DNA from: Pseudoselenomonas ruminantium
GTDB lineage: Bacteria > Bacillota > Negativicutes > Selenomonadales > Selenomonadaceae
Direction of reading: 5' to 3'
Length of the DNA stretch: 37,194 nt
Assembly (NCBI GenBank): GCA_015058655.1
Contig: SVBX01000032.1
Coordinates: forward strand, 1 to 37,194
Shown here: positions 13,923-21,221 of the stretch, piece after piece
How positions within the stretch are numbered: the first letter of the stretch is position 1
How the letters are laid out: each line of letters starts with the position of its first letter
Translations under genes and position numbers: made by a program
Notes under the pieces: model-generated
Told to the model about the DNA's origin: nothing
The model's database searches: none
Seen by the model: only the letters and a program-made list of their open reading frames with translations

Positions 13923-16811
13923 GTGACTTTGGAGGAACTAGAATTATTGCGGCGGGAGAATGTACGGTTGCTTGCCGAGAATGAGCGCCTGAAAGGCTTG
14001 CTGAAAAGTCATGGCATACCCTATGAGCCAAAACCTGAGCCTCCCAGGTGTATCGATTCAGCAGCAGAAGCGAAACGGCGCATAAATTTATTTATGAAGC
14101 TTTTTTGTGCCAGAAGAGATTTCTATGCGGAGCGTTGGGAGAGCAAGGAGGGCAGGACTGGCTACAGTCCTGTTTGCAGCAACCGCTGGAAGCCTATCTG
14201 CCCCAAGAAGGCGCGGGGAATCAGGTGTCATGAATGTGATAAACAGGACTGGGTTCCTTTTTCTGAAAGTGTGGCGTACAAACATCTGGTAGGCCAGGAT
14301 GAGCGTGGGAAGCCTTATGTAGCTGGAACATATGCTCTTTTAGAGGATTCTACCTGTAAATTTCTGGTGTTTGATTTTGATGATCACGATGGTTCCCATG
14401 TGGCATGGAAGGAAGAGGCGCGGCTGCTAAGGGAAATATGCAGGAGTCAGGGAATCGATACGGCGTTGGAACGCTCCCGCTCTGGCAAAGGCGCTCATGT
14501 CTGGATTTTCTTTGAGGAGACTATAGAAGCAAGACTAGCTCGGAGATTTGGGGCAGCTCTTCTGGCTAAAGGTGCTGAAAAGGTGCATCAAAGAGATTTC
14601 AATACTTTTGATCGTATGATGCCCAATCAGGATGAGATGCCAGCTGGTGGTATGGGCAATCTCATCGCCCTGCCATTGCAGGGGATTCCCCGCCAGCAGG
14701 GCAATTCTGTTTTTGTCGATGAGAATTGGGAGGTTATCCCTGATCAATGGGCTTATCTGGAGGGGAAAAAACTGCTCTCCAGGGAATTTGTGGAAAGCAA
14801 GATTGCTGAATGGGGGTCTCAGGATACACCGGCTATTCTGGAAGAAGCTGATACTGAGCCAGATGGAAAACCATGGGAACAAAAGAATCCGTTGGCCCTG
14901 GAGAAAACTGATGTAAGAGAGCCGCTGCAGCTTACCCTGGCAGACTGTATTTACATTCCCCAGAAAGCTGTTAAGCCGCGTTCTATGAATCGTATCCGCA
15001 GGATGGCTACCTTCAGCAATCCGCAGTTCTATAAGATGAGAGCCATGCGTTATTCCACAAAGCAGATTCCCCGGCGCATACAGTGCTTTCGTGAAGCAGA
15101 AGGCTTTGTAAACCTGCCTCGCGGCTGCTTGGAAAAGTTGGAGGAGCAGTTGGAGACAGCAGGCATTTCCTATGAAATCGAGGACTGCCGTACAACTGGC
15201 AGGGACATTGATGTGAAGTTCACAGGAATACTGCAGCCTGAACAGGAAAAGGCGACTACAGCTATGTTATCCCACGATATCGGCATTTTGGGTGCAGCTA
15301 CGGGGTTCGGAAAGACGGTACTGGGGACTTATCTCATTGCCAGCCGCAAGGTAAATACGCTGATCCTGGTGCATAATCGGGAGATAATGCGAGGCTGGCA
15401 GGAGGATATTGCAAAGTTCCTGCAAATAAATGAGGAAGTGCCTATTGAAGAAGAAAAACGCAAAAGAAAGCCCCAAAGCATCGTGGGGACGCTTTATGCC
15501 GGGCATGATTCATTGCATGGCATAGTAGATGTGGCCATGATTTCCTCCCTGGGAAGGGATGACGCTGTGGACGAGCGTGTGGCAAATTATGGCATGGTCA
15601 TCATGGATGAATGCCATCATGCTGGAGCCTACACTTTTGAGAACGTGTTGTGGAAGGTGAAGGCCAAGTATGTCTATGGCCTGACAGCTACACCTGTGCG
15701 GGAGGATGGCCATGAAAAGATTGTCTTTATGCAGTTCGGAGATGTGCGTTACCGTCTGTCTGAGAAAGACAGGGCTGCTATGCAGGATTTCAGACATGAG
15801 ATTTGCCCACGTTTTACAAGCTTTGCTCCAGTAACCGGAGCAAAACCATCGATAAACGAATTGTATAAGATGCTCATTCAGGATAAACTGCGCAATCGAA
15901 TGCTGGTTGAGGATATCACCGCTGCTGTCAGCGATGGGCGTACCCCCTTGGTGCTGACAAAGTTCAAGGAGCATGCGAAGCTGCTTCATGAGGCTATACA
16001 GGAAAAAGGCCTCCATTCAATTCTGGCACTGGGTGGCGGTTCTACCAGTGAGCGCAGGGAGCGGCGTGAAGCTTTGGAGAAGGCTGCCAATGATGAGCAG
16101 TTGGTGATTGTTGCCACTGGAAAATACATAGGCGAAGGTTTCAATTTTCCCAGGCTGGATACGCTTTTTTTAGCTGTGCCAGTGTCCTGGAAGGGCAATA
16201 TAGCGCAATATGCCGGAAGGTTACATAGGGACTTTGAAGGGAAGGAAAATGTAATCATCTACGATTATGTAGATGTGCATGTGAAAATGCTGGAGCGGAT
16301 GTATCAAAAGCGTTTGTCTGCCTATGCAGCCATGGGATATACGGTCTATGCGCCAACTGGCAATGATGAAGCCAATGTGATATTTACAGTAAGGGACTAT
16401 CAGGAAACCTACTGGCAGGACTTCCAGATGGCGACAAACAGGGTATGCATCTGCAGTCCGCGTCTGAGCCAGCGGCGTGTATGGGAGTTTGTCAGGAAGC
16501 TCAAGCAGGATAAGCGTTCCCAAATTGAATTCAGTGTGCTGACTTTATCAAATGAGAAGTATACCCCCTTGCAGCAAACAGGGATTGTTGATTTGAAGAA
16601 GGCACTGCGGGAGGCGGGGGCTGATGTGCGTGAGTACGACAATCTAAACTGCCATTTTGCTGTCATGGATGAGGATTTGGTCTGGTATGGCAGCATGAAC
16701 TTCCTCTCGCGGGAGTACGAGGATGACATCCTGATGCGGATTAGGAGCGAAGCAATAGTGAAGGAGCTTTTGGCAATAAGCAACCAGGATCATAAGGCAG
16801 GAACAAGTTAA
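13923..16811 (+). CDS. Primase (AEP, TOTE-type)-SF2 helicase-PLD multidomain protein
   Basis: A ~962-aa protein. Order: short coiled coil (residues 3-28); zinc-type cysteines C85, C93, C102, C105; an archaeo-eukaryotic primase domain (~45-290) with FDFDDHDG (D151, D153) and SRSGKGAHVWIFF (H192), the layout of AEPs in TOTE conflict-type proteins; an SF2 helicase (~435-785) with Walker A GAATGFGKT, DECHH (562-566), TATP and motif VI QYAGRLHRD; then a phospholipase-D-like domain (~834-955) ending DLVWYGSMNFLS, in which the catalytic H-x-K is degenerate (N-C-H). Such proteins are proposed to act in defence or in repair of transposons and viruses. GTG 13923 follows AGGGGG closely; GTG 13905 is an alternative. 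A terminator follows. Confidence 0.88.
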   Translation: MTLEELELLRRENVRLLAENERLKGLLKSHGIPYEPKPEPPRCIDSAAEAKRRINLFMKLFCARRDFYAERWESKEGRTGYSPVCSNRWKPICPKKARGIRCHECDKQDWVPFSESVAYKHLVGQDERGKPYVAGTYALLEDSTCKFLVFDFDDHDGSHVAWKEEARLLREICRSQGIDTALERSRSGKGAHVWIFFEETIEARLARRFGAALLAKGAEKVHQRDFNTFDRMMPNQDEMPAGGMGNLIALPLQGIPRQQGNSVFVDENWEVIPDQWAYLEGKKLLSREFVESKIAEWGSQDTPAILEEADTEPDGKPWEQKNPLALEKTDVREPLQLTLADCIYIPQKAVKPRSMNRIRRMATFSNPQFYKMRAMRYSTKQIPRRIQCFREAEGFVNLPRGCLEKLEEQLETAGISYEIEDCRTTGRDIDVKFTGILQPEQEKATTAMLSHDIGILGAATGFGKTVLGTYLIASRKVNTLILVHNREIMRGWQEDIAKFLQINEEVPIEEEKRKRKPQSIVGTLYAGHDSLHGIVDVAMISSLGRDDAVDERVANYGMVIMDECHHAGAYTFENVLWKVKAKYVYGLTATPVREDGHEKIVFMQFGDVRYRLSEKDRAAMQDFRHEICPRFTSFAPVTGAKPSINELYKMLIQDKLRNRMLVEDITAAVSDGRTPLVLTKFKEHAKLLHEAIQEKGLHSILALGGGSTSERRERREALEKAANDEQLVIVATGKYIGEGFNFPRLDTLFLAVPVSWKGNIAQYAGRLHRDFEGKENVIIYDYVDVHVKMLERMYQKRLSAYAAMGYTVYAPTGNDEANVIFTVRDYQETYWQDFQMATNRVCICSPRLSQRRVWEFVRKLKQDKRSQIEFSVLTLSNEKYTPLQQTGIVDLKKALREAGADVREYDNLNCHFAVMDEDLVWYGSMNFLSREYEDDILMRIRSEAIVKELLAISNQDHKAGTS

Positions 16812-16821
16812 GAACGTTTGC

Positions 16822-16855
16822 AAAAGGCTGGGTCTATATGGTGTCCCGGCCTTTT
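16822..16855 (+). terminator. Terminator after the primase-helicase gene
   Basis: AAAAGGCTGGG (16822-16832) pairs with CCCGGCCTTTT (16845-16855), with one G-U pair. Confidence 0.8.
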
Positions 16856-16962
16856 CAGTGGTTCGATGGGTATGTTTGATGATGGTGGGCAGGAAATAAG
16901 AAACCAGAGGCGAATCTAGAAAATGGCTGAATGACTGTAGCAAGATGGCAGGGGGGATAGCG

Positions 16963-17289
16963 ATGCGTAAGGCAGCAGGATTGCTATGCTTTGTGATGGT
17001 GATGTTATATGGCTCGATGGCCATGGCGGCCACGGTGGTTAGTTCTGACGGGTACTACAAGGGCATCAAACTATGCGGCAAGGTAAGGGTGGTGGAGCAT
17101 TTCGCAGATATCAAGGTGAAGGTAGTGGACTCCTTTCCTGACCTGCGGGTGAAAGTTGTCAGTTCCTTCCCGGATGATGTGGGAGAGTGGCAGTTTGTGG
17201 AATATGGTGAGGACTTCACAGTGCAGTTCGTGGAGAGTTTCCCGGATATCAAGATAAAGTATGTGAACAGCTTTCCAGGAGTTGAGTGA
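16963..17289 (+). CDS. Small secreted beta-repeat protein (septoil-knot-like)
   Basis: A 108-aa protein: a signal peptide (residues 1-22, ending MAMA), then about 75 residues made of short strands. The motif V-x-S-F-P-D recurs: VKVVDSFPDL, VKVVSSFPDD, VQFVESFPDI, IKYVNSFPGV, each about 10-12 residues apart. Alternating V-x-V strands with SFPD turns suggest a small beta-only fold. I recall that proteins with this exact repeat are classed as '7(1) septoil knot' domains, predicted to be deeply knotted. I cannot verify that here. ATG 16963 follows GGGGGG; the in-frame ATG 16945 does not have a site. No enzymatic residues are evident, and it is likely periplasmic. Confidence 0.7.
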   Translation: MRKAAGLLCFVMVMLYGSMAMAATVVSSDGYYKGIKLCGKVRVVEHFADIKVKVVDSFPDLRVKVVSSFPDDVGEWQFVEYGEDFTVQFVESFPDIKIKYVNSFPGVE

Positions 17290-17307
17290 GGACGGTGCTG
17301 ACAGGAT

Positions 17308-17551
17308 ATGAGTAGTTTTTGGGATTTCTTGTGTGAACGTGGTTCTGGGTTTGAGACATTCTGATGATTATGTGCGTATTGTCCTGCCCTCGGACTATCC
17401 AGAGTCAAGGATTGTGGAGAGGCTGTATGTGACAGCGGGATTGCTGCCGAAACATGAGGACATGGAGACCTATAACAGACAGGAGATAGCAGCGTATAAC
17501 GAGAGACACCCGGAGCATCCTATCAGCCTGAATCTATATGAAATGCAGTAG
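17308..17551 (+). pseudogene. Frameshifted small gene of unknown function
   Basis: ATG 17308 encodes MSSFWDFLCERGSGFETF and a stop. The adjacent frame continues without a gap as SDDYVRIVLPSDYPESRIVE up to TAG 17551. Joining them at about 17360 with a one-base slip gives one plausible ~81-aa soluble protein (a GFET-SDDYVRI junction). The downstream frame alone (GTG 17333) has no ribosome site. The family is not recognised. The tail is hydrophilic, with HPEHPISLNLYEMQ. Either a recent frameshift or a sequencing error. Confidence 0.5.
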
Positions 17552-17563
17552 CAGGAAAGGGCG

Positions 17564-17998
17564 ATGTTGTTGTTTTCTTATATTTGGCCTATTGCCTTGG
17601 TGATTATTTGCAACACGGTGTATCAGGTGTGCGCAAAATCGGTGCCAGCAGAAATTAATCCCCTGGCCTCATTGACGGTAACATATCTGGTGGCAGCTAT
17701 CATGTCAGGTTTACTATACATCTGGCTGGGAGAAAGAGTAGATTTCCTGGGTGAGTATCGAAAGCTGAACTGGGCGCCGTTTGTGCTGGGGGCAGTCATA
17801 GTGGGGCTGGAGGCTGGCTGGATATACGCGTACAAGGCGGGCTGGCCGGTGAGCACTGCCTTCATTGTTCAGAGCTCGGTATTGGCAGCAGCGCTTTTGC
17901 TAGTGGGATACTGGCTGTATCAGGAGCCATTGGCATGGAATAAGATTGTGGGGGTAGTCATATGCCTGATTGGGCTGGTGGTCATCAATTACAGGTAG
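17564..17998 (+). CDS. EamA/DMT-type small membrane transporter
   Basis: A 144-aa protein with four to five hydrophobic segments: MLLFSYIWPIALVIICNTVY, LASLTVTYLVAAIMSGLLYI, FVLGAVIVGLEAGWIYAY, TAFIVQSSVLAAALLLVGYW and KIVGVVICLIGLVVINY. It corresponds to one EamA repeat of the drug/metabolite transporter superfamily, including the 'E.l.w.kivG...i..G.v.i' last helix. Half-size members act as dimers, like SMR/EmrE proteins. ATG 17564 follows AGGAAAGGG. The substrate is unknown. It sits 12 bp after the frameshifted gene and 27 bp before a tiny membrane peptide frame. Confidence 0.82.
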   Translation: MLLFSYIWPIALVIICNTVYQVCAKSVPAEINPLASLTVTYLVAAIMSGLLYIWLGERVDFLGEYRKLNWAPFVLGAVIVGLEAGWIYAYKAGWPVSTAFIVQSSVLAAALLLVGYWLYQEPLAWNKIVGVVICLIGLVVINYR

Positions 17999-18025
17999 AG
18001 GGGTACAAGAAAGAGAGGATTTAGG

Positions 18026-18118
18026 ATGATTTTGATAGCAGGGATTATAGGCCTGGTGACACTGGGGCTGTTCTTTGCCACGCTATTTTTGGGTGCGCCA
18101 GGCGGCGCACATTTCTAA
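18026..18118 (+). CDS. 30-aa hydrophobic peptide frame interrupted by intron debris
   Basis: ATG 18026 follows GAGAGG and encodes MILIAGIIGLVTLGLFFATL then FLG, after which the frame enters the group II intron-like 5' end (GTGCGCC at 18093) and stops at TAA 18116-18118. The peptide is one transmembrane helix. The last ten native codons (ACGCTATTT region) are echoed just after the intron fragment, so this is probably the 5' exon of a broken small membrane gene rather than a true micropeptide. Confidence 0.4.
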   Translation: MILIAGIIGLVTLGLFFATLFLGAPGGAHF

Positions 18119-18202
18119 CCGGTGAAAGTCCGAAATCTGCCCGGTAGCGGGAAAAGATATAGCCAATGGCAAGGGTGTCCGTCGTGAGGCGTAATACTGA
18201 AA
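18093..18202 (+). mobile_element. Group II intron 5' fragment (truncated)
   Basis: The sequence begins GTGCGCC, the group II intron 5' boundary, and pairs as GTGCGCC-AGGC-GGCGCAC. It then has the conserved domain I words GGTGAAAGTCC (18120-18130), TGCCCGGTAGC, ATAGCCAATGGCAAGGGTGT and CGTGAGGCG. These match the start of bacterial group II introns. The rest (domains II-VI and the reverse transcriptase) is absent, since ordinary coding-like sequence resumes at ~18203. It is a dead intron scar. Confidence 0.8.
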
Positions 18203-18445
18203 ATGCTGGTGCTGTTTGTGACGCTATTTGCACTGGGATTTGCGGCTTGGCAGGGGTTGGTCTGGAATGCTCGGATGACATCACGGAGCCGTTTGATCCT
18301 ATGTCCTTGCCACTCAGCGGCACAAAGCGGCCATATTGGGATGTGGAACTTTTGCGGAGCCTTGGATTTGGGGAAGTTCATAGTGAATTCGATTTGACGG
18401 ACAGGCTTTGGGATGACAAGGAAAGGCTGCTGTACGGGGAGACAC
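18203..18445 (+). pseudogene. Broken gene behind the intron fragment
   Basis: ATG 18203 opens MLVLFVTLFALGFAAWQGLV then WNARM, a membrane anchor. The neighbouring frame carries a hydrophilic continuation, SDDITEPFDPMSLPLSGTK then RPYWDVELLRSLGFGEVHSE and FDLTDRLWDD. A one-base frameshift near 18270 would join them into a membrane-anchored protein of about 80 aa. The first residues repeat the pre-intron peptide (LFFATLFLG versus LFVTLFALG), suggesting that intron decay left a partial duplication. The family is not recognised. Confidence 0.4.
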
Positions 18446-18456
18446 CTTTGTTTGGC

Positions 18457-18676
18457 TTCGCCTCTCTTTCTCTATGGTTTTGACCATCTTGATTTCCTGG
18501 TCAATCTCCTGAACGAAGTCATTGTTGATGATAATGCCATCAACATAGTTGAGAAAAGCCATTACATCTGGGGAGACATCTTCAAGGGCTCCCTTAGTGT
18601 TTAGAAATACCTTAGTGGCGCCATCTGGCATCACTACTGAGAAGTCTTCATCACATCGGTTGCGGAAAGTGTTCAT
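18457..18676 (-). pseudogene. Rpn/YhgA-type PD-(D/E)XK nuclease remnant
   Basis: On the minus strand: FRNRCDEDFSVVMPDGATKV, FLNTKGALEDVSPDVMAFLN, then YVDGIIINNDFVQEIDQEI and VKTIEKERR. This is the central region of Rpn-family recombination-promoting nucleases / PD-(D/E)XK 'transposase' proteins ('y.FeN.C.ed..l.l.DGa.kiFLNTkG......p.l..FL.Yv'). The catalytic N-terminal core and the C-terminus are gone. After KERR the frame runs into unrelated sequence. It is a dead relic of a multi-copy family common in Firmicutes and Negativicutes. Confidence 0.7.
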
Positions 18677-18760
18677 CCTGGATGGTAAGTTCTTCCTATG
18701 GCTTGATGGTATAAGGCATGATGTAATGGTAATCCGTCGCCTTTTGCATGGGAATAGAAT

Positions 18761-19144
18761 TCAGTCTTTGCTATTGAGATTCTGAGCCTGGATGTAATCG
18801 TAAACTACACCGTACTGGAGCCAGCAATCAATGGACTTGATAATAATATCTAGCATGGTATGGGCGCTGAGAGCCAGGTTGCTGATTTCACAGATTTTGA
18901 TCTGCTGGTCGTTTTTGATGTGCTGAAAGCACACTGTTATTTCATACGGGCGTATGGTCAGCAGGTATTTGTTGTTGGTGGCCTGCTCAGCAAGCTGCAT
19001 GATGCCTGGTGTATCGTCGCTTATAGCCTTAAAGCCGAAGTGTTGCAATCGTTCTATGAGAATGGGTTTGGTATTACGGTGAAAGTCTGCATTGATTTTG
19101 TCGCGAGCTTCTTCAAGCTCTGTAAAGGTTGGAAAATTGAACAT
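18761..19144 (-). CDS. Hypothetical protein, 127 aa
   Basis: A minus-strand gene whose ATG (19142-19144) has AAAGGGAG upstream; the start at 19195 lacks a site. It encodes a soluble alpha/beta protein beginning MFNFPTFTELEEARDKINAD, with a helix, then strands KYLLTIRPYEITVCFQHI and QQIKICEISNL, and a C-terminal helical part LDIIIKSIDCWLQYGVVYDY. No family is recognised. It lies next to the Rpn remnant on the same strand and has a strong terminator-like stem upstream, so it seems to be a stand-alone accessory gene. Confidence 0.6.
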   Translation of the reverse strand: MFNFPTFTELEEARDKINADFHRNTKPILIERLQHFGFKAISDDTPGIMQLAEQATNNKYLLTIRPYEITVCFQHIKNDQQIKICEISNLALSAHTMLDIIIKSIDCWLQYGVVYDYIQAQNLNSKD

Positions 19145-19186
19145 GGCTGATACACTCCCTTTAGTATGTGGTTCAATGAACGCAAA

Positions 19187-19221
19187 AGGCCCCAAGAAAT
19201 CCTAATGGATTCCTGGGGCCT
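19187..19221. terminator. Strong terminator-like stem
   Basis: AGGCCCCAAGAAATCC (19187-19202) pairs with GGATTCCTGGGGCCT (19207-19221), with one internal mismatch. An AAAA run precedes it, giving a T run on the minus strand, but no minus-strand gene is seen upstream of it. It may be left from a lost gene or insulate the minus-strand gene at 19144. Confidence 0.6.
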
Positions 19222-19512
19222 CATTGCCTCGTTATTGATGGTGAAATTATAGCCCCATAAAAATAGGATGTCAACCGAATTGGGATTGAAAAGAGAAAGT
19301 ATACTGTATATCGGAGCGCAATGAGGTAATGGGATTGGGAATGTGGGTCAGGTTGAAAGAGATGCAGTTTTGGCATAGAATAAGAGCAGATAATATTAAT
19401 TGACATATCCCAAGGGATGAATCAGCTATCAGCACGGTAATCAAAAGGTGCAAGCGGCATTGACATAGGGATATTAAGGTTTAAGTTTTTGCCAAAGGGA
19501 GGCAGTGCATAA

Positions 19513-19974
19513 ATGTCTATTGATTCGGTTAGAACATTTTTTCGTTCCAAGGGAATGGAAGACGCGATTATGGAGTTTGATGAATCCAGTGCAACGGTGG
19601 AACTTGCCGCTCATGCGGTTGGATGTGAGCCTGCCCGCATAGCCAAAACCCTGTCCTTTGATTTGGCAGGGGAAACCATTGTGGTGGTTACAGCAGGAGA
19701 TATGCGCATTGTTGGGAGCAAGTTCAAGGCAGCCTTTCACGGCAAGCCTAAGATGCTGCCAGCCACTGAGGTGGAAGACCGCACAGGTCACGCTGTGGGA
19801 GGGGTATGCCCTTTTGCCTTGAAAGATGGGGTGACAGTTTATTTGGATGTCTCTATGAAGCGCTTTGGCACAGTTTTTCCTGCTTGTGGCAATAGCAACA
19901 GCGCAATTGAGCTATCGCCGGAGAAATTGGAGAGGCTATCAGGGGCTGCTGGCTGGGTAGATGTTTGCAGGTGA
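19513..19974 (+). CDS. YbaK/EbsC-type aminoacyl-tRNA deacylase
   Basis: A 153-aa protein of the YbaK/ProX editing-domain family, which hydrolyses mischarged aminoacyl-tRNA (for example Cys- or Ala-tRNAPro). It has the conserved sequence of the family: an N-terminal helix, LAAHAVGCEPARIAKTLSFD, the strand ETIVVVTAGDMRIVGSKFK with the key lysines, then RTGHAVGGVCPFAL, the glycine-rich signature, and VYLDVSMKRFGTVFPACGNS at the end. ATG 19513 follows AAAGGGAGG. A TTGACA at 19460-19465 is a possible -35 but has no good -10. The gene is free-standing. Confidence 0.9.
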   Translation: MSIDSVRTFFRSKGMEDAIMEFDESSATVELAAHAVGCEPARIAKTLSFDLAGETIVVVTAGDMRIVGSKFKAAFHGKPKMLPATEVEDRTGHAVGGVCPFALKDGVTVYLDVSMKRFGTVFPACGNSNSAIELSPEKLERLSGAAGWVDVCR

Positions 19975-19999
19975 AGAATGAAAATAGCTATGCATGAAG

Positions 20000-20215
20000 A
20001 TAGGGTGTGTTAAAAGCGGTGAACCTGGTTTGAGGATACGGATGCCATAGCAGTCATTTCCGAGGGACTGGCGGGAGACTCTGTTGAGGGATGAGTACAT
20101 AGATGAGCTGTGCCGGAAATTTGCTGAAAAGGCTATAACTCTGTAAGACATGGAGGGCTTCAGCGACAACCTAATAGCGAGGCTGGAGTTCTTGTTCAGC
20201 CCCAGAAATGATTGA
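20000..20215 (+). pseudogene. Decayed coding remnant of unknown family
   Basis: Three short, in-order stretches in two frames look protein-like: EDTDAIAVISEGLAGDS, LLRDEYIDELCRKFAEKAIT (ending TAA at ~20144) and DMEGFSDNLIARLEFLFSPR. They read as one helical protein broken by a frameshift and a stop. There is no start and no recognisable family. The remaining bases of 19975-20283 hold a weak stem (CACCG...CGGTG near 20225-20256). Confidence 0.3.
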
Positions 20216-20283
20216 TAAAAAACACCGCCTGTATTTGAAATACATGACGGTGCCGATTTATGGGAATGAGAGAGATACACATA

Positions 20284-20448
20284 TTAGCGGTTCAAGTCAA
20301 AATCAGGGACATTGCAGTCCTGAAGCTTGTTGGGATCTATATTGGAGTAGATGCCAGGACGAATCTCGAACATCTTGAGGTTGTCTGAATTCTCCTCCAT
20401 GATGTCACGGGTGTAGTTCTCCACATGGTTGAAAAATCTCTTTAGCAT
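20284..20448 (-). CDS. Small acidic protein, 54 aa
   Basis: A minus-strand ATG at 20446-20448 with AGGTGG upstream encodes MLKRFFNHVENYTRDIMEEN, then SDNLKMFEIRPGIYSNIDPN, KLQDCNVPDFDLNR and TAA. Codon usage and composition look real: a basic amphipathic start followed by an acidic body, with one Cys. A promoter-like TTGAGT, 18 bp, TATATT is readable on the minus strand upstream. It is not overlapped by any larger gene. The family is unknown; it could be a small regulator or antitoxin-like peptide. Confidence 0.55.
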   Translation of the reverse strand: MLKRFFNHVENYTRDIMEENSDNLKMFEIRPGIYSNIDPNKLQDCNVPDFDLNR

Positions 20449-20863
20449 AACAATCCACCTTTTTTAAATCATAGCTACAATATATACATATATGACAAAA
20501 CCATACTCAATATTTATTGATATTATGACATAGGCAACCAATAAAGTAAAATACAGGTTTTTCATGGTATGAATAAACTGTATTTATAATTGAGTAGTTC
20601 AAAAATAAATCTGGTGCCACTATTTGCAAGGACCTAAAGGGCATAGATTCCGGGAAAATGCTATGTTCCTGCGATGACTGTGTTCGCCACGGGCTAGAAG
20701 TGATTATGGACATTGAAAGTCTTCAGTAAGAGCATTATGGCTTTACCTGCAAACATCAAACATTGCGAAGATGGAAGGCTCCGCATTCTTGTTGCAGGGG
20801 TAGGATTATTTATTGGAAAAGGTGAATACTAGCAAAGAGTACTCAAAAGGAAGGACAAGGAAT
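20449..20863. other. Intergenic stretch with a short Cys-rich remnant
   Basis: This 415-bp AT-rich gap separates divergent genes. On the plus strand at about 20630-20729 a start-less frame reads DLKGIDSGKMLCSCDDCVRH, GLEVIMDIESLQ, stop: a C-x-C-x2-C zinc-ribbon-like scrap of unknown origin. The first 100 bp hold the minus-strand promoter of the small protein. No other gene is visible. Confidence 0.4.
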
Positions 20864-21217
20864 ATGACTGGAGAAACATTGGAGCAGTTCTATATGCGTA
20901 AGCTGCCAGAGCTTAGGCGCAAGAGAGAAGCTACTAGGAGGGCAGTGGCAGCAGGTGTGGGGGTAACACTTGGCAAGTATGACAAATGGGAGAGCGGAAA
21001 AGTGCTACCCAAGTCTGGAGATATTGACAGACTGGCGACATTTTACGGCATCAGTATAGATGAGATGCTGGAGATTACGCCAGAGGAAAGTGCGGCTATC
21101 AACAGGCAGATTATAGCAGATGCGAAACATCTGCCCTCGGACCTGAAGGAGAGTTTGCTGGGGATGATGCGGGAGAGCCATCCAGAGTTGTTTAGGAAAG
21201 AAGACAGGTCGAGGTAA
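20864..21217 (+). CDS. XRE-like helix-turn-helix regulator
   Basis: A 117-aa protein with an N-terminal HTH: LEQFYMRKLPELRRKREATR, RAVAAGVGVTLGKYDKWESG (the 'y.k.E.G...P' recognition turn), then DIDRLATFYGISIDEMLEI, typical of XRE family regulators. The C-terminal 40 residues are helical. ATG 20864 follows GGAAGG and AAGGA; the in-frame TTG 20813 has only a weak site. It ends 4 bp before the DUF1848 gene, so the two are surely co-transcribed, and it may autoregulate that operon. Confidence 0.8.
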   Translation: MTGETLEQFYMRKLPELRRKREATRRAVAAGVGVTLGKYDKWESGKVLPKSGDIDRLATFYGISIDEMLEITPEESAAINRQIIADAKHLPSDLKESLLGMMRESHPELFRKEDRSR

Positions 21218-21221
21218 GTCC

